Below, one piece after another: positions 1-8,109 of a stretch of 64,000 nucleotides of DNA (its first letter is position 1; each line of letters opens with the position of its first letter). The stretch is from JBBQCW01 sp038319025 (GTDB taxonomy: Bacteria > Actinomycetota > Thermoleophilia > Solirubrobacterales > Solirubrobacteraceae). Below the pieces are notes generated by a model. That model worked only from the letters and a program-made list of their open reading frames with translations. It was not told where the DNA came from and did not search any database. Where the stretch lies: positions 1-64,000 of the forward strand of contig JBBQCW010000005.1 in NCBI GenBank assembly GCA_038319025.1, read 5' to 3'. The position numbers and the translations under genes were made by a program.

Positions 1-156
1 CGTCCTCGATGACGAGGTCGTCGGAGCCGTTGAGGCCCCGTGGGTCGAGGCGATGGGCCAGGTGGCCCGTGATGGGAACGACGCCGAAAACAAGACCTCA
101 GAGCCCGAGGCGGCCCCTGCAGGGTCCCTTTGGGACCAAGCCGTGGCCGGAAACGA
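1..156. other. left-edge sequence, no gene assignable
   Basis: No complete gene can be supported here. One plus frame stops at 10-12 and could be the last codons of a gene lying off the left edge. Another plus frame stays open straight through both tRNA genes, so it is not a credible terminus. On the minus strand a frame reading HLAHRLDPRGLNGSDD looks protein-like and would leave the window at position 1, but it has no ATG, GTG or TTG start. I leave it unassigned. Confidence 0.3.
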
Positions 157-183
157 CCGAAGGCCCCAAACTGGGGCCTTCGG
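157..183 (-). terminator. hairpin terminator downstream of tRNA-Leu
   Basis: A perfect 11-bp stem (157-167 pairing with 173-183) encloses a 5-nt AAACT loop. It lies 18 nt beyond the 3' end of the minus-strand tRNA-Leu and is followed on that strand by a short T-containing stretch. The T tract is weak on both strands, so it may act bidirectionally. Confidence 0.7.
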
Positions 184-200
184 TTTGAACTTCGATCAAG

Positions 201-287
201 TGGTGCGGATGAGAGGACTCGAACCTCCACGGGATCTCTCCCACACGGACCTGAACCGTGCGCGTCTACCAATTCCGCCACATCCGC
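201..287 (-). tRNA. tRNA-Leu (anticodon CAG)
   Basis: This minus-strand leucine tRNA reads CUG codons. The acceptor arms GCGGATG (plus 281-287) and CATCCGC (plus 205-211) pair fully. Discriminator A is at 204 and an encoded CCA tail at 201-203. The anticodon stem CACGG/CCGTG carries loop TTCAGGT, giving CAG, and a long variable arm typical of class II tRNAs is present. A divergent tRNA-Glu lies 56 nt away; a -10-like hexamer (plus 305-310) sits at a suitable distance upstream. Confidence 0.97.
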
Positions 288-343
288 AGGGACTGGGGCG
301 GGCGACGATAGCAACGATCCCCTTGCTAGGCTGTCGCGGTCTT

Positions 344-416
344 GCCGCCATCGTCCAGGGGACTAGGACGCCGCCCTCTCACGGCGGAAACGGGGGTTCG
401 AATCCCCCTGGCGGTA
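344..416 (+). tRNA. tRNA-Glu (anticodon CTC)
   Basis: This glutamate tRNA reads GAG codons. The acceptor 344-350 (GCCGCCA) pairs with 409-415 (TGGCGGT, terminal G-U), and discriminator A is at 416. The anticodon stem CCGCC/GGCGG holds loop CTCTCAC, giving CTC after U33. The T-arm contains GGTTCGAATCC. Unlike the neighbouring tRNA-Leu, no CCA is encoded, so the tail must be added by nucleotidyltransferase. A TAGGCT -10-like box at 327-332 lies just upstream. Confidence 0.96.
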
Positions 417-421
417 CTTTG

Positions 422-446
422 AAGCCCCGCTCGCTGAGCGGGGTTT
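422..446 (+). terminator. intrinsic terminator after tRNA-Glu
   Basis: An 11-bp stem (AAGCCCCGCTC at 422-432 with GAGCGGGGTTT at 436-446, one G-U pair) surrounds a GCT loop. It begins 6 nt after the tRNA-Glu 3' end, and T-rich sequence follows. Confidence 0.85.
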
Positions 447-560
447 CGTCGTTTCTGGGGTCGAACTCGTGCCCCGACGCGGCGTAGGTCACCCAAGCCC
501 TCGCCGCCTCCGCCCGCATCGCGACGCTCACCGGCCCTCAGCGACCCGTGCTTCCCGCCT

Positions 561-581
561 TGACACGGTGTCAGCTATCCT
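561..581 (+). promoter_or_regulatory. palindromic operator with adjacent -10 box
   Basis: A perfect inverted repeat TGACAC-G-GTGTCA spans 561-573, followed 2 nt later by TATCCT (576-581), a plausible -10 hexamer 34 nt before the GTG start of the GMC oxidase. Palindromes of this kind between the core promoter elements are typical TetR-family operators. No TetR gene is visible in the window, so the regulator is unknown and may be encoded off the left edge. Confidence 0.5.
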
Positions 582-614
582 CGAGTGCCCCTCTCGCCGA
601 CCGTTGGAGACACC

Positions 615-2606
615 GTGACCGAGGAACTTGATCCCGCCCGCCGCGCCATCCTCACGTTGGTTTGCAACACGGTCGTGCCGCACATCGATCACACGCCGGA
701 TCCGCACGGACTGTGGGCACGGACAGCGAGCGAGATGGGCGTGCCGGCTGCGGCCGAGCAGATGCTGCTCGACCTGCCGCCCGGGCAACGGGAGGGCATG
801 CTCGGCCTGCTCGACATCCTCGCCCAGCAAGGGCTTGAGCCCCAGACGCAGGCCTCGCGGGAGCAGACCCTCACGAACATGATGTTGATGGGCGGCACCG
901 AGGCGATGGTCGGCGTCGGTGGCCTGATCCGGCTGATCCTGTTCCTCTCCTACGGGCTCCCGTCGCTGACCGAGCCGGGGGCGCCGAACCCGATGTGGGC
1001 CGCGTTCGGGTACCCAGGTTCGCCGGGGCCGGCCGCTCGGACCGATCACGGGATCACCCTCACCACGCCGGACGGCGACCGGCTCGAACTGGAAGCCGAC
1101 GTCGCCGTGGTGGGCTCCGGTGCCGGCGGCGGCGTGATCGCCGGTACGCTCGCCCAGCAGGGTCTGCGCGTCGTCGTGCTGGAGGCCGGGGGCCACCGCG
1201 ACGAGGGCGCCGCGGCCGGGCTCGAGGTGCCCGCTTACCAGGACGCTTACTGGCGCGGCGGGCCGCAGGCCTCTGCTGACTTCAACTTCACCCTGATGGC
1301 CGGGTCCGGACTCGGCGGCGGCACGGCGATCAACTGGACCAACAGCCTGCGCACACGCGCCTGGGTCCGCGACGAATGGGCGAATGCGGGCCTGGAGGAT
1401 GTGGGCACCGACTTTGACCGTCACATCGACGCCGTCTGGGAGCGCCTGGGCGTGACCGAGGACTGCTCGGATGCGAGCGGCACCCAGCAGCGCATGGGGC
1501 TCGGGGCCGAGCGGCTGGGCTGGAACACCAGCGTCGCCGCCCGCAACGTGGACCCTGAGGGCTACGACCCGGCCACCGCCGGATTCACCGGCTTCGGGGA
1601 CCAGCCCGGATACAAGCAGTCCACGCTGCGCACCTACCTGAAGGATGCGTTCGACGCGGGCGCCGTGATCGTCGCGAACTGCCCGGTGGAGCGCGTGGTG
1701 GTCGAGCAAGGCGTGGCCGCCGGCGTCGTCGGCACCTGGACCGATCCGCAAACCGGTCGTACGGCGCAGGTCATCGTGCGTGCACCCCGTGTCGTCTGCG
1801 CCGCCGGGGCTTTGGAGAACCCGGCCCTGCTGTTGCGCTCGGGGATCGGCGGCCCAGCTGTCGGTGAGAACCTCTTCCTGCATCCCACGGTCGCCATGTC
1901 TGGGATCTACGAGGAGGACCTGAAGGCGTGGTGGGGCGCCCCGCACGCGCTGCTCATGGACGAGTTTGAATCTGGTGCGGATGCCGACGGCTTCGGCTTC
2001 CGCGTGGAGGGCGCGCAGTACGCGCCTGGGCTGATCGGCTCCGCCACACCGTTCGCCTCGGCCGCTGACCACAAGCGGCTCATGGCCCGCACCGCCGAGA
2101 CGGGCGTCTTCCTAGGCCGGATCCGCGATCGCTCGGGCGGTCAGGTGACGATCGACGACGACGGACAGGCGGTCGTCACGTACGCGCTCACGGACCCGGT
2201 CGACGTCGCCACGATGCATCGCGCGCTGGACACCTTGGCCCGACTGCACGAGGCCGCCGGCGCCACCGAGATCAGCGTGCTCGGGGTCAACCCGCCGACG
2301 TGGCGCCGCGGCGACGACCTGGAGGCCTTCATCGCGCGCACGCAGCGAATGCCCATGCGCCTGGGCGGTATAGCCCTCTTCACCGCCCACCAGATGGGCT
2401 CGTGCCGCATGGGGTCAGACCCACAGACGTCGGTCGCCGACCCGCGCGGGGAACTGCACGACACGCCCGGTGTGTGGATCGGGGACGCCAGCGCGTTCCC
2501 GACCGCGTCGGGTACCAACCCGATGATCTCGGTGATGGCGCTTGCCCATCGCACCGCTGACGCGATCGCCCATCACGCGGGCATCGTCGAACCCGTCCCC
2601 GCCTGA
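615..2606 (+). CDS. GMC-family FAD-dependent oxidoreductase, long-chain fatty alcohol oxidase type
   Basis: This is a 663-residue flavoprotein predicted to oxidise an alcohol to an aldehyde. The dinucleotide-binding motif VVGSGAGGGVIAGTLAQQG lies near residues 162-182. The C-terminus carries the GMC hallmarks HQMGSCRMG, WIGDASAFPTASGTNP and an active-site His/Asn pair. The roughly 130-residue N-terminal extension before the FAD motif resembles the long-chain fatty alcohol oxidase subgroup rather than choline dehydrogenases. I choose GTG 615 because TTGGAGA lies just upstream at 604-610; an in-frame ATG at 585 has no ribosome binding site and abuts the -10 box. An aldehyde dehydrogenase gene follows 23 nt later, so the pair probably takes an alcohol to its carboxylic acid. 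The substrate is inferred. Confidence 0.85.
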   Translation: MTEELDPARRAILTLVCNTVVPHIDHTPDPHGLWARTASEMGVPAAAEQMLLDLPPGQREGMLGLLDILAQQGLEPQTQASREQTLTNMMLMGGTEAMVGVGGLIRLILFLSYGLPSLTEPGAPNPMWAAFGYPGSPGPAARTDHGITLTTPDGDRLELEADVAVVGSGAGGGVIAGTLAQQGLRVVVLEAGGHRDEGAAAGLEVPAYQDAYWRGGPQASADFNFTLMAGSGLGGGTAINWTNSLRTRAWVRDEWANAGLEDVGTDFDRHIDAVWERLGVTEDCSDASGTQQRMGLGAERLGWNTSVAARNVDPEGYDPATAGFTGFGDQPGYKQSTLRTYLKDAFDAGAVIVANCPVERVVVEQGVAAGVVGTWTDPQTGRTAQVIVRAPRVVCAAGALENPALLLRSGIGGPAVGENLFLHPTVAMSGIYEEDLKAWWGAPHALLMDEFESGADADGFGFRVEGAQYAPGLIGSATPFASAADHKRLMARTAETGVFLGRIRDRSGGQVTIDDDGQAVVTYALTDPVDVATMHRALDTLARLHEAAGATEISVLGVNPPTWRRGDDLEAFIARTQRMPMRLGGIALFTAHQMGSCRMGSDPQTSVADPRGELHDTPGVWIGDASAFPTASGTNPMISVMALAHRTADAIAHHAGIVEPVPA

Positions 2607-2629
2607 CCCGTAACCCAGGAGCTTCAACC

Positions 2630-4066
2630 ATGGCCACGACCGCCGTACTCCACGTCCACGACCGCCTCTACATCGACGGGGCCTGGGTCGCGCCGATCGG
2701 CACCGACACCATCGACGTCGTCAACCCGGCCACCGAGGAGGTTGTGGGGCGCGTGCCGCTGGGCAACGCCGCCGACGTCGATGCGGCCGTCGGCGCGGCC
2801 CGCCGGGCTCTGGGGGCCTGGGCCGGCGCACCGCTGGCCGAGCGCCAAGCGGTGCTGTCAGCCGTGGCCGCCGGGCTGGAGGCGCGCGCCGATGAGATGG
2901 CGGCGCTGATCACCAGCGAGCTGGGCATGCCGCTCACGCTGTCGCGGCCGATTCAGGTCGGGCTGCCGATGGCCACGTTCGCCACGGCGCCCGCGTTCGC
3001 GGAAGAGGTGCCTTGGACGCAGGAGATCGGCAACTCACTCGTCGTACGCGAGGCGATCGGGGTCGTGGGGGCCATCACCCCGTGGAACTACCCGCTGCAC
3101 CAGATTGCCGCCAAGGTCGCCGCGGCGATGATCGTCGGCTGCACCGTGGTGGTCAAGCCGTCGGAAGTGACGCCGCTCAACGCGTTCGTGCTGGCCGAGA
3201 TCATGGCCACGGCGGGGGTGCCGGCCGGTGTGTTCAACCTCGTGACCGGTGAAGGGCCCGTCGTGGGCGAGGCGCTGGCAGCCCACCCGGGCGTGGACAT
3301 GGTCTCCTTCACCGGGTCCACGCGAGCGGGGCGACGGGTCAGTGAGGTGGCCGCGGCCACCGTCAAGCCGGTGGCGCTGGAACTCGGCGGCAAGTCGGCC
3401 AACGTGCTGCTCGACGACACCGACCTGATGCGCGCGGTACCCGACGGCGTGCGCAAGTGTGTGCTCAACTCCGGGCAGACGTGCAGCGCACTGACGCGCA
3501 TGCTCGTGCCCCGCACCCGGCTGGCCGAGGCCGAGGCGATCGCGGCGGCGGCGATGGAGACGATCGTCGTGGGCGATCCGCTGGATCCCGCGAGCAACCT
3601 GGGCCCGTTGGTCTCCGGCCTTCAGCGCGACCGCGTTCGCGAGCACCTGGCTCGGGCGGCGGCAGACGGTCAGCGCTTGGTCACCGGCGGCGCCGACACA
3701 CCAGATGGCCTCGATCGCGGCTACTACGTGCGGCCGACGCTCTACTCAGATGTCGATCCGGCCTCCGCTCTGGCCCAGGAAGAGGTATTCGGGCCGGTCC
3801 TGAGCCTGATCGCCTACGACGATGAGGACGACGCGGTACGCATCGCCAACGACTCCTCGTACGGCCTCGCCGGTGGCGTGTGGTCGGCCGACGACGACCG
3901 CGCCCTGGCCGTGGCGCGACGGATCCGCACCGGGCAGGTGGAGATCAACGGTGCCGCGTTCAACCCGCTGGCCCCGTTCGGCGGCGTCAAGCAGTCCGGG
4001 CACGGGCGCGAGTACGGGCCGTGGGGCCTGGTCGAATTCACGACGGTGAAGTCGATCCAGCGGTAG
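2630..4066 (+). CDS. NAD(P)-dependent aldehyde dehydrogenase
   Basis: This 478-residue protein has typical ALDH superfamily length. Visible motifs are PWNYPLHQ in the coenzyme fold, FTGSTRAGRR, the general-base glutamate in LELGGKSAN, the catalytic cysteine in NSGQTCSA, and EEVFGPVLS. It should oxidise the aldehyde made by the upstream alcohol oxidase to an acid with NAD(P)+. CAGGAG lies about 10 nt before the ATG. The 23-nt spacing to the oxidase and the absence of any promoter-like element between them support co-transcription from the 561-581 operator region. Substrate range cannot be read from sequence. Confidence 0.92.
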   Translation: MATTAVLHVHDRLYIDGAWVAPIGTDTIDVVNPATEEVVGRVPLGNAADVDAAVGAARRALGAWAGAPLAERQAVLSAVAAGLEARADEMAALITSELGMPLTLSRPIQVGLPMATFATAPAFAEEVPWTQEIGNSLVVREAIGVVGAITPWNYPLHQIAAKVAAAMIVGCTVVVKPSEVTPLNAFVLAEIMATAGVPAGVFNLVTGEGPVVGEALAAHPGVDMVSFTGSTRAGRRVSEVAAATVKPVALELGGKSANVLLDDTDLMRAVPDGVRKCVLNSGQTCSALTRMLVPRTRLAEAEAIAAAAMETIVVGDPLDPASNLGPLVSGLQRDRVREHLARAAADGQRLVTGGADTPDGLDRGYYVRPTLYSDVDPASALAQEEVFGPVLSLIAYDDEDDAVRIANDSSYGLAGGVWSADDDRALAVARRIRTGQVEINGAAFNPLAPFGGVKQSGHGREYGPWGLVEFTTVKSIQR

Positions 4067-4120
4067 CTAGAGCGGGCGCGAGCGTGCATCGGTGCGCTCG
4101 CGTCGTCCGACGCGGCGGTA

Positions 4121-4831
4121 ATGTCACACGAAGTGCGACGCCTCATCGCCATTGGCGTTTCAATTCTGACTCTGATGCTCATCTGGGCCGGGTTCGGTGC
4201 CGCGTCGGCTTCGGCGAACACGTGCGCCAGTTACGCCAACCAGGCGGCGGCCCAGCGCGCCCACGACACGGTCGACGCCGACCACGACGGGATCTACTGC
4301 GAGTCGCTTCCCTGCCCTTGCTCCTCGGCCAAGGGTGGAGGGGGCGGCACCGGCGGCGGGACCACCCACGCCACGCCCAAGCGCCCCAAGCTCGGACGCC
4401 CTCATGCGTTGGGGCCCTGGACGAAGCACACCAATTGCCACGCTCGCGGCACGCTCCCCGACGCGCGCTGCACGCCCGGCAGCGTCTATCCGAAGGCGAC
4501 GCGCTCGGTGATCTGCCGCTCGGGGTATTCCCAGGCGGTGCGCAACGTGCCCGAGTCCGTCAAGAATGGCGTTTACGCGGCGTACGGCATCAGCTCACAT
4601 TCTCCGGGGCGCTACGAGGTGGACCACCTCGTCCCGTTGGAGGCCGGCGGCTCGAACTCGACGGCCAACCTCTTTCCCCAGCGGGCCAGCCCGCATCCCG
4701 GTTTCCACGAGAAGGATCAGTTGGAGAACGCGGTCCACGCGCGGGTGTGTGACGGACGCCTGCATCTCGGCGACGCGCAGCGCAGGATCGCGCGCGACTG
4801 GACGCGGCTGTATGTCGACCTGGGTCTGTAG
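4121..4831 (+). CDS. secreted excalibur-domain HNH-type nuclease
   Basis: This is a 236-residue exported protein. An N-terminal signal peptide of about 30 residues (LIAIGVSILTLMLIW, then ASASA) precedes an excalibur calcium-binding motif, DADHDGIYCESLPCPC, near residues 48-65. A Gly/Thr-rich linker follows. The C-terminal half has the HNH-like sequence VDHLVPLEAGGSNS...NLFPQ and trailing histidines. The combination suggests a calcium-dependent extracellular nuclease acting in nutrient scavenging or competition; activity is inferred. It stands alone between the ALDH gene and a secreted repeat protein, with no obvious immunity gene. ATG 4121 is used; its ribosome binding site is poor. Confidence 0.75.
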   Translation: MSHEVRRLIAIGVSILTLMLIWAGFGAASASANTCASYANQAAAQRAHDTVDADHDGIYCESLPCPCSSAKGGGGGTGGGTTHATPKRPKLGRPHALGPWTKHTNCHARGTLPDARCTPGSVYPKATRSVICRSGYSQAVRNVPESVKNGVYAAYGISSHSPGRYEVDHLVPLEAGGSNSTANLFPQRASPHPGFHEKDQLENAVHARVCDGRLHLGDAQRRIARDWTRLYVDLGL

Positions 4832-4893
4832 GACGCCACGAGGCTGATTCCGGCTCAGTGCAACTTCCGTTGCCCTACCGTGTCTCAGCACAT

Positions 4894-6156
4894 ATGCGCC
4901 GAGCCTTCTCCGTCCTGACCGCCGCGATGCTGGTCGGGGCGCTCATTCCAGCCGCCGCTTCGGCGGACAACCCTATTCCGCCCACCGCCACGACCGGTGA
5001 CGTCACCGCGCGCACTCAGACCACCGCCACCTTGGGTGGGACGCTCAACGCCAGTGGTGCACCAGCCACATATGTGTTCGAGTACGGCACCTCCGCTTCC
5101 TACGGGCTCGTGACGCCTGTGCGTGACGGTGGCACGACTGCCCTCGACAAGACGGTCACCGAGCCGCTCCTCGGCCTCACGCAGGGGACCACGTACCACT
5201 ATCGGATCGTCGTGACCAACCCCGCCGGAGTCGTGTCCGGCCTCGACAAGACGTTCAAGACCGTGACGGCGCCGACGGCTGCGCTCGTGACCACCAACGC
5301 CGCCAGCGGCGTCGGGGTGACGGAGGCCACGCTGCAGGGGACGCTCAACCCCCGCGGCCAGTCGACGAGCTACCACTTCGACTTCGGCCTGACCGGCACC
5401 TACGGCTCATCGACGCCCGTGGTCACGGCCACCGGCAGCACGGCCCGCAACGTCTCCGCGATAGTCACCGGGCTTCTACCCAACACGACCTACCATTTCC
5501 GCCTCGCGGCCAACAACGCCTCCGGGCCGAGCCTGGGCAAGGACCGTGTACTGCGGACCACCAGCGCACCCACCGGTATCACGCTCACCGCTACGCCCAC
5601 CGCAGCCATCTGGGGTGCCAGCGTGTCGCTGCACGGCGTGGTGTCCGGCAGCGGCGTCGGTGGCATCGGGCTGGCGGCGGAGCGAACCGATTTCCCGTTC
5701 ACCGGCACCCCACTCGTCCTGCGGACGTTCACCACCAACGCCAGCGGGGCGTACGCCACCAGTGTGGGGCCCTTCCTGATCACTGGCCGCGTGCGCGTGG
5801 TCACGCGCACCGCCACCGTGGCGTCGAGCCCGAGCGTGGATATCGGCGTACGTCCGCGCGTCTCATTGGGCGTGGTCGGTCCGCGTCGCACCAGCGTCCG
5901 GCTTCGCGGGTCGGTCAGCCCGACGTTCACCGCGGCTACAGCTTCCATCCAGCGCCGGGCGCGCTCCGGGCGCTGGACGACCGTCCTGCGCACCAAGGTC
6001 CACACCGGCGCCGGGGCGTTGACCTCCACGTACTCGGCTCGCATCAAGCGCCCGTCGCGGACGGCTCGCTATCGCGTTGTCGTGGTGCCCAACGACGGTG
6101 GCGCGCACCTGCGCGGCACCAGCAAGCAGCAGCCGCGCATCAAGGCCAAGCGGTAG
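4894..6156 (+). CDS. secreted fibronectin type III-like repeat protein
   Basis: A 420-residue exported protein of unknown role. Start ATG 4894 is chosen because MRRAFSVLTAAMLVGALIP is a clean signal peptide ending near AAASA; an in-frame ATG at 4858 would put twelve unneeded residues before it. Two consecutive fibronectin-like domains follow (about 30-120 and 125-215), each with a TYxFEYG or SYHFDFG strand and a TTYHYRIVV or TTYHFRLAA strand. An Ig-like segment and a basic C-terminal region follow. Such domains usually serve adhesion or surface display. The gene ends 1 nt before the convergent histidine kinase gene. Confidence 0.7.
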   Translation: MRRAFSVLTAAMLVGALIPAAASADNPIPPTATTGDVTARTQTTATLGGTLNASGAPATYVFEYGTSASYGLVTPVRDGGTTALDKTVTEPLLGLTQGTTYHYRIVVTNPAGVVSGLDKTFKTVTAPTAALVTTNAASGVGVTEATLQGTLNPRGQSTSYHFDFGLTGTYGSSTPVVTATGSTARNVSAIVTGLLPNTTYHFRLAANNASGPSLGKDRVLRTTSAPTGITLTATPTAAIWGASVSLHGVVSGSGVGGIGLAAERTDFPFTGTPLVLRTFTTNASGAYATSVGPFLITGRVRVVTRTATVASSPSVDIGVRPRVSLGVVGPRRTSVRLRGSVSPTFTAATASIQRRARSGRWTTVLRTKVHTGAGALTSTYSARIKRPSRTARYRVVVVPNDGGAHLRGTSKQQPRIKAKR

Positions 6157-6157
6157 G

Positions 6158-7336
6158 TCAGGCCGCAATCGGCAGGTTGACCTGGATGCGCGTGCCGAGC
6201 TCGGAGTCGGCCAGCCCGATCCGGCCACCGTGCGCCTCGACTATCGCCCGGCTGATGGCCAGACCCAAGCCGGTGCCGCCGTGGCGCCGGGACGGGTCGG
6301 TGCCCTGAACGAACGGTAGAAAGACCCGCTCACGGTCGGCTTCAGGGATGCCCTCGCCGGTGTCCGACACTTCTATCTGCACCTGGTCGGCAGCGAGCGC
6401 GGTGCGCACCACGACGCTGCCATCGGGCGGCGTGTGGCGTATCGCATTGCGCAGCAGGTTGAAGAGCACGCGCTGCAGCTGTTCGGGGTTTGCGTGCTGG
6501 AGCACGGCCACCGAACCGTCGTTCTCCGCGTGGACGCTGACGCCGCCGGCCTCTGCATCCGGCCGTATGGCATCGACCGTCTCGGCCACCAGTTCGCCGA
6601 GCTCGACCCGCTCCATCGTCCAGCGCAGCTCGCCGGCTTCGAGCCGTGACAGCTCAAACAGGTCGTCGATCAGCGCGCCGAGCTGACGCACGTGAACGCC
6701 CAGCCGCTTCAGGTACTCCTCGCGGGTGTCTGCGTCGACGACGTCATCACCGACGGCGTCCGCCAGCAGCCGCAGCGACGTGATGGGCGTGCGCAAATCG
6801 TGCGAGATGGCGGCGACCAGGTCACGCCGGGCGGTCTCTTCGCGCACGAGTTTGGCCTCCATGGCTTGCGCCTCGCCGGCCAGCTGCGCCAGTTCGTCAT
6901 GCCCTGTCGTGGTGAATTGCACGTCGCGTGCGCCGTCGCCCACCGCGGCCAAGCCGTCGCGCACCGTTTCCACATCGGTGAGCATGCCGGCGGCCAGGCG
7001 ACGGCCGGCCCAAGCGCCGACGAGGCCGGCGTAGGCGGCGACCAGAAGAGTGAAAAACGCGTCGTGGTTGCCGACCGACATCAGCTCTACGAGCAGCAGG
7101 ATCGCCAACAGGAATTGGCCGACGATCACCACGGCGATCACCAGCGATTGACGGCGCAGAGACCCCAGCCGGGTCCGGTTGCGCACGAGCACATCTGTCG
7201 CCAACACGGTCAGGAGCCCAACGGGCACGAGGACTTTCGCCACCGTCGCGGCGGCGTCAGCGCCGTACACGGCCCCGGTGGCGGCCATGGCGAGAGCGGC
7301 AGCGCCGAGGGCGAGCAGCAGGCCGCGCCAGTTCAT
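6158..7336 (-). CDS. membrane sensor histidine kinase
   Basis: A 392-residue two-component sensor. The N-terminal ~150 residues hold about four hydrophobic helices with little extracellular sequence, suggesting sensing within or near the membrane. A short HAMP-like linker leads to the H-box ISHDLRTPITSL, then the N-box LLRNAIRHTP and the ATP-lid motifs DTGEGIP and GGTGLGLAIS. I start at ATG 7336 because it overlaps the response regulator stop as ATGA (7333-7336), the pattern used throughout this genome; an upstream ATG at 7363 would overlap by 31 nt. It should phosphorylate the OmpR-type regulator encoded immediately upstream. Confidence 0.92.
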   Translation of the reverse strand: MNWRGLLLALGAAALAMAATGAVYGADAAATVAKVLVPVGLLTVLATDVLVRNRTRLGSLRRQSLVIAVVIVGQFLLAILLLVELMSVGNHDAFFTLLVAAYAGLVGAWAGRRLAAGMLTDVETVRDGLAAVGDGARDVQFTTTGHDELAQLAGEAQAMEAKLVREETARRDLVAAISHDLRTPITSLRLLADAVGDDVVDADTREEYLKRLGVHVRQLGALIDDLFELSRLEAGELRWTMERVELGELVAETVDAIRPDAEAGGVSVHAENDGSVAVLQHANPEQLQRVLFNLLRNAIRHTPPDGSVVVRTALAADQVQIEVSDTGEGIPEADRERVFLPFVQGTDPSRRHGGTGLGLAISRAIVEAHGGRIGLADSELGTRIQVNLPIAA

Positions 7337-8043
7337 GCCGCGAACCGGTATCCGACGCCCCATACCGTCTCCAGATACGTGGGGCGCTCAGGGTCAGGCT
7401 CGATCTTGGCCCGCAGGCGTCGTACGTGCACCGTCACCGTTGAAGTGTCGGTGTAGAAGCTGTGGCCCCACACACGCTCCATCAGTTCTTCGCGGCTGAA
7501 GGCGCGGCCTGGGTGGCGAGCGAGGAAGAGGAGCAGATCGAACTCGCGCTGAGTCAGTGCCAGTTCGTCTCCGCCGCGGGTCGCCCTTCTCCCGGCCGCG
7601 TCGACGACGAGGTCGCCGTCGAACCGCAACGGCGGCTCTTGCTCATCGGGCGTGTCGACCCGGCGCAGCACGGCGTCCACCCGGGCGACGAGTTCCGCGG
7701 GCGAGAACGGTTTCACCACGTAGTCGTCGGCGCCCAGGCGCAGCCCGACGATCCGGTCAGACTCCTCACCGCGGGCGGTCAGCAGGATGATCGGCAGTCT
7801 CTGCGGGTCGGCGTCACGCAGTCGGCGCATCACCTCAAGGCCGTCGATACCGGGGAGCATGAGGTCCAGAACCACGAGGTCCGGCCGCTCGTCGGCGACG
7901 GCGTCCAGCGCTGCCGGGCCATCCAGGGCGCTGCGCGTCTCGTAACCGGCCACCTCGAGGTAGCGACAGACGACCTCGCCGATCGTCGGCTCATCGTCGA
8001 CCACGAGGACGGAGCCGCGTACGTGGTTGGTGTCGAGAGGCAC
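7333..8043 (-). CDS. OmpR/PhoB-family response regulator
   Basis: A 236-residue regulator. The receiver domain (about 1-125) contains the acidic pair VVDDEP, phosphoacceptor aspartate in VVLDLMLPGIDG and the conserved lysine in KPFSPAELVARV. The C-terminal winged-helix effector domain shows LTQREFDLLLFLA and the terminal WGVGYRF. It is the partner of the kinase gene that overlaps its 3' end by 4 bp. The 66-nt gap to the next minus-strand gene upstream (8110) could hold its promoter, although I see no clear boxes. Target genes are not apparent. Confidence 0.94.
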   Translation of the reverse strand: MPLDTNHVRGSVLVVDDEPTIGEVVCRYLEVAGYETRSALDGPAALDAVADERPDLVVLDLMLPGIDGLEVMRRLRDADPQRLPIILLTARGEESDRIVGLRLGADDYVVKPFSPAELVARVDAVLRRVDTPDEQEPPLRFDGDLVVDAAGRRATRGGDELALTQREFDLLLFLARHPGRAFSREELMERVWGHSFYTDTSTVTVHVRRLRAKIEPDPERPTYLETVWGVGYRFAA

Positions 8044-8109
8044 GACCTGAGTGTTCCACGCCGCCGGCCTGCGGGCGAGGGGCGCAGCGCGCTGTTCAGC
8101 GGCTGTTCA

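Noticed and set aside
53..487. Plus-strand open frame of 144 codons at the left edge
   Set aside because: It runs through both tRNA genes and two terminators; the MRGLEPP-type reading is a familiar artefact of translating antisense tRNA-Leu.
528..2072. Long antisense frame (514 codons) opposite the GMC oxidase
   Set aside because: Its composition (Arg/Gly/His-rich, no domain motif) follows from high third-position GC of the true gene; no start signal or family motif.
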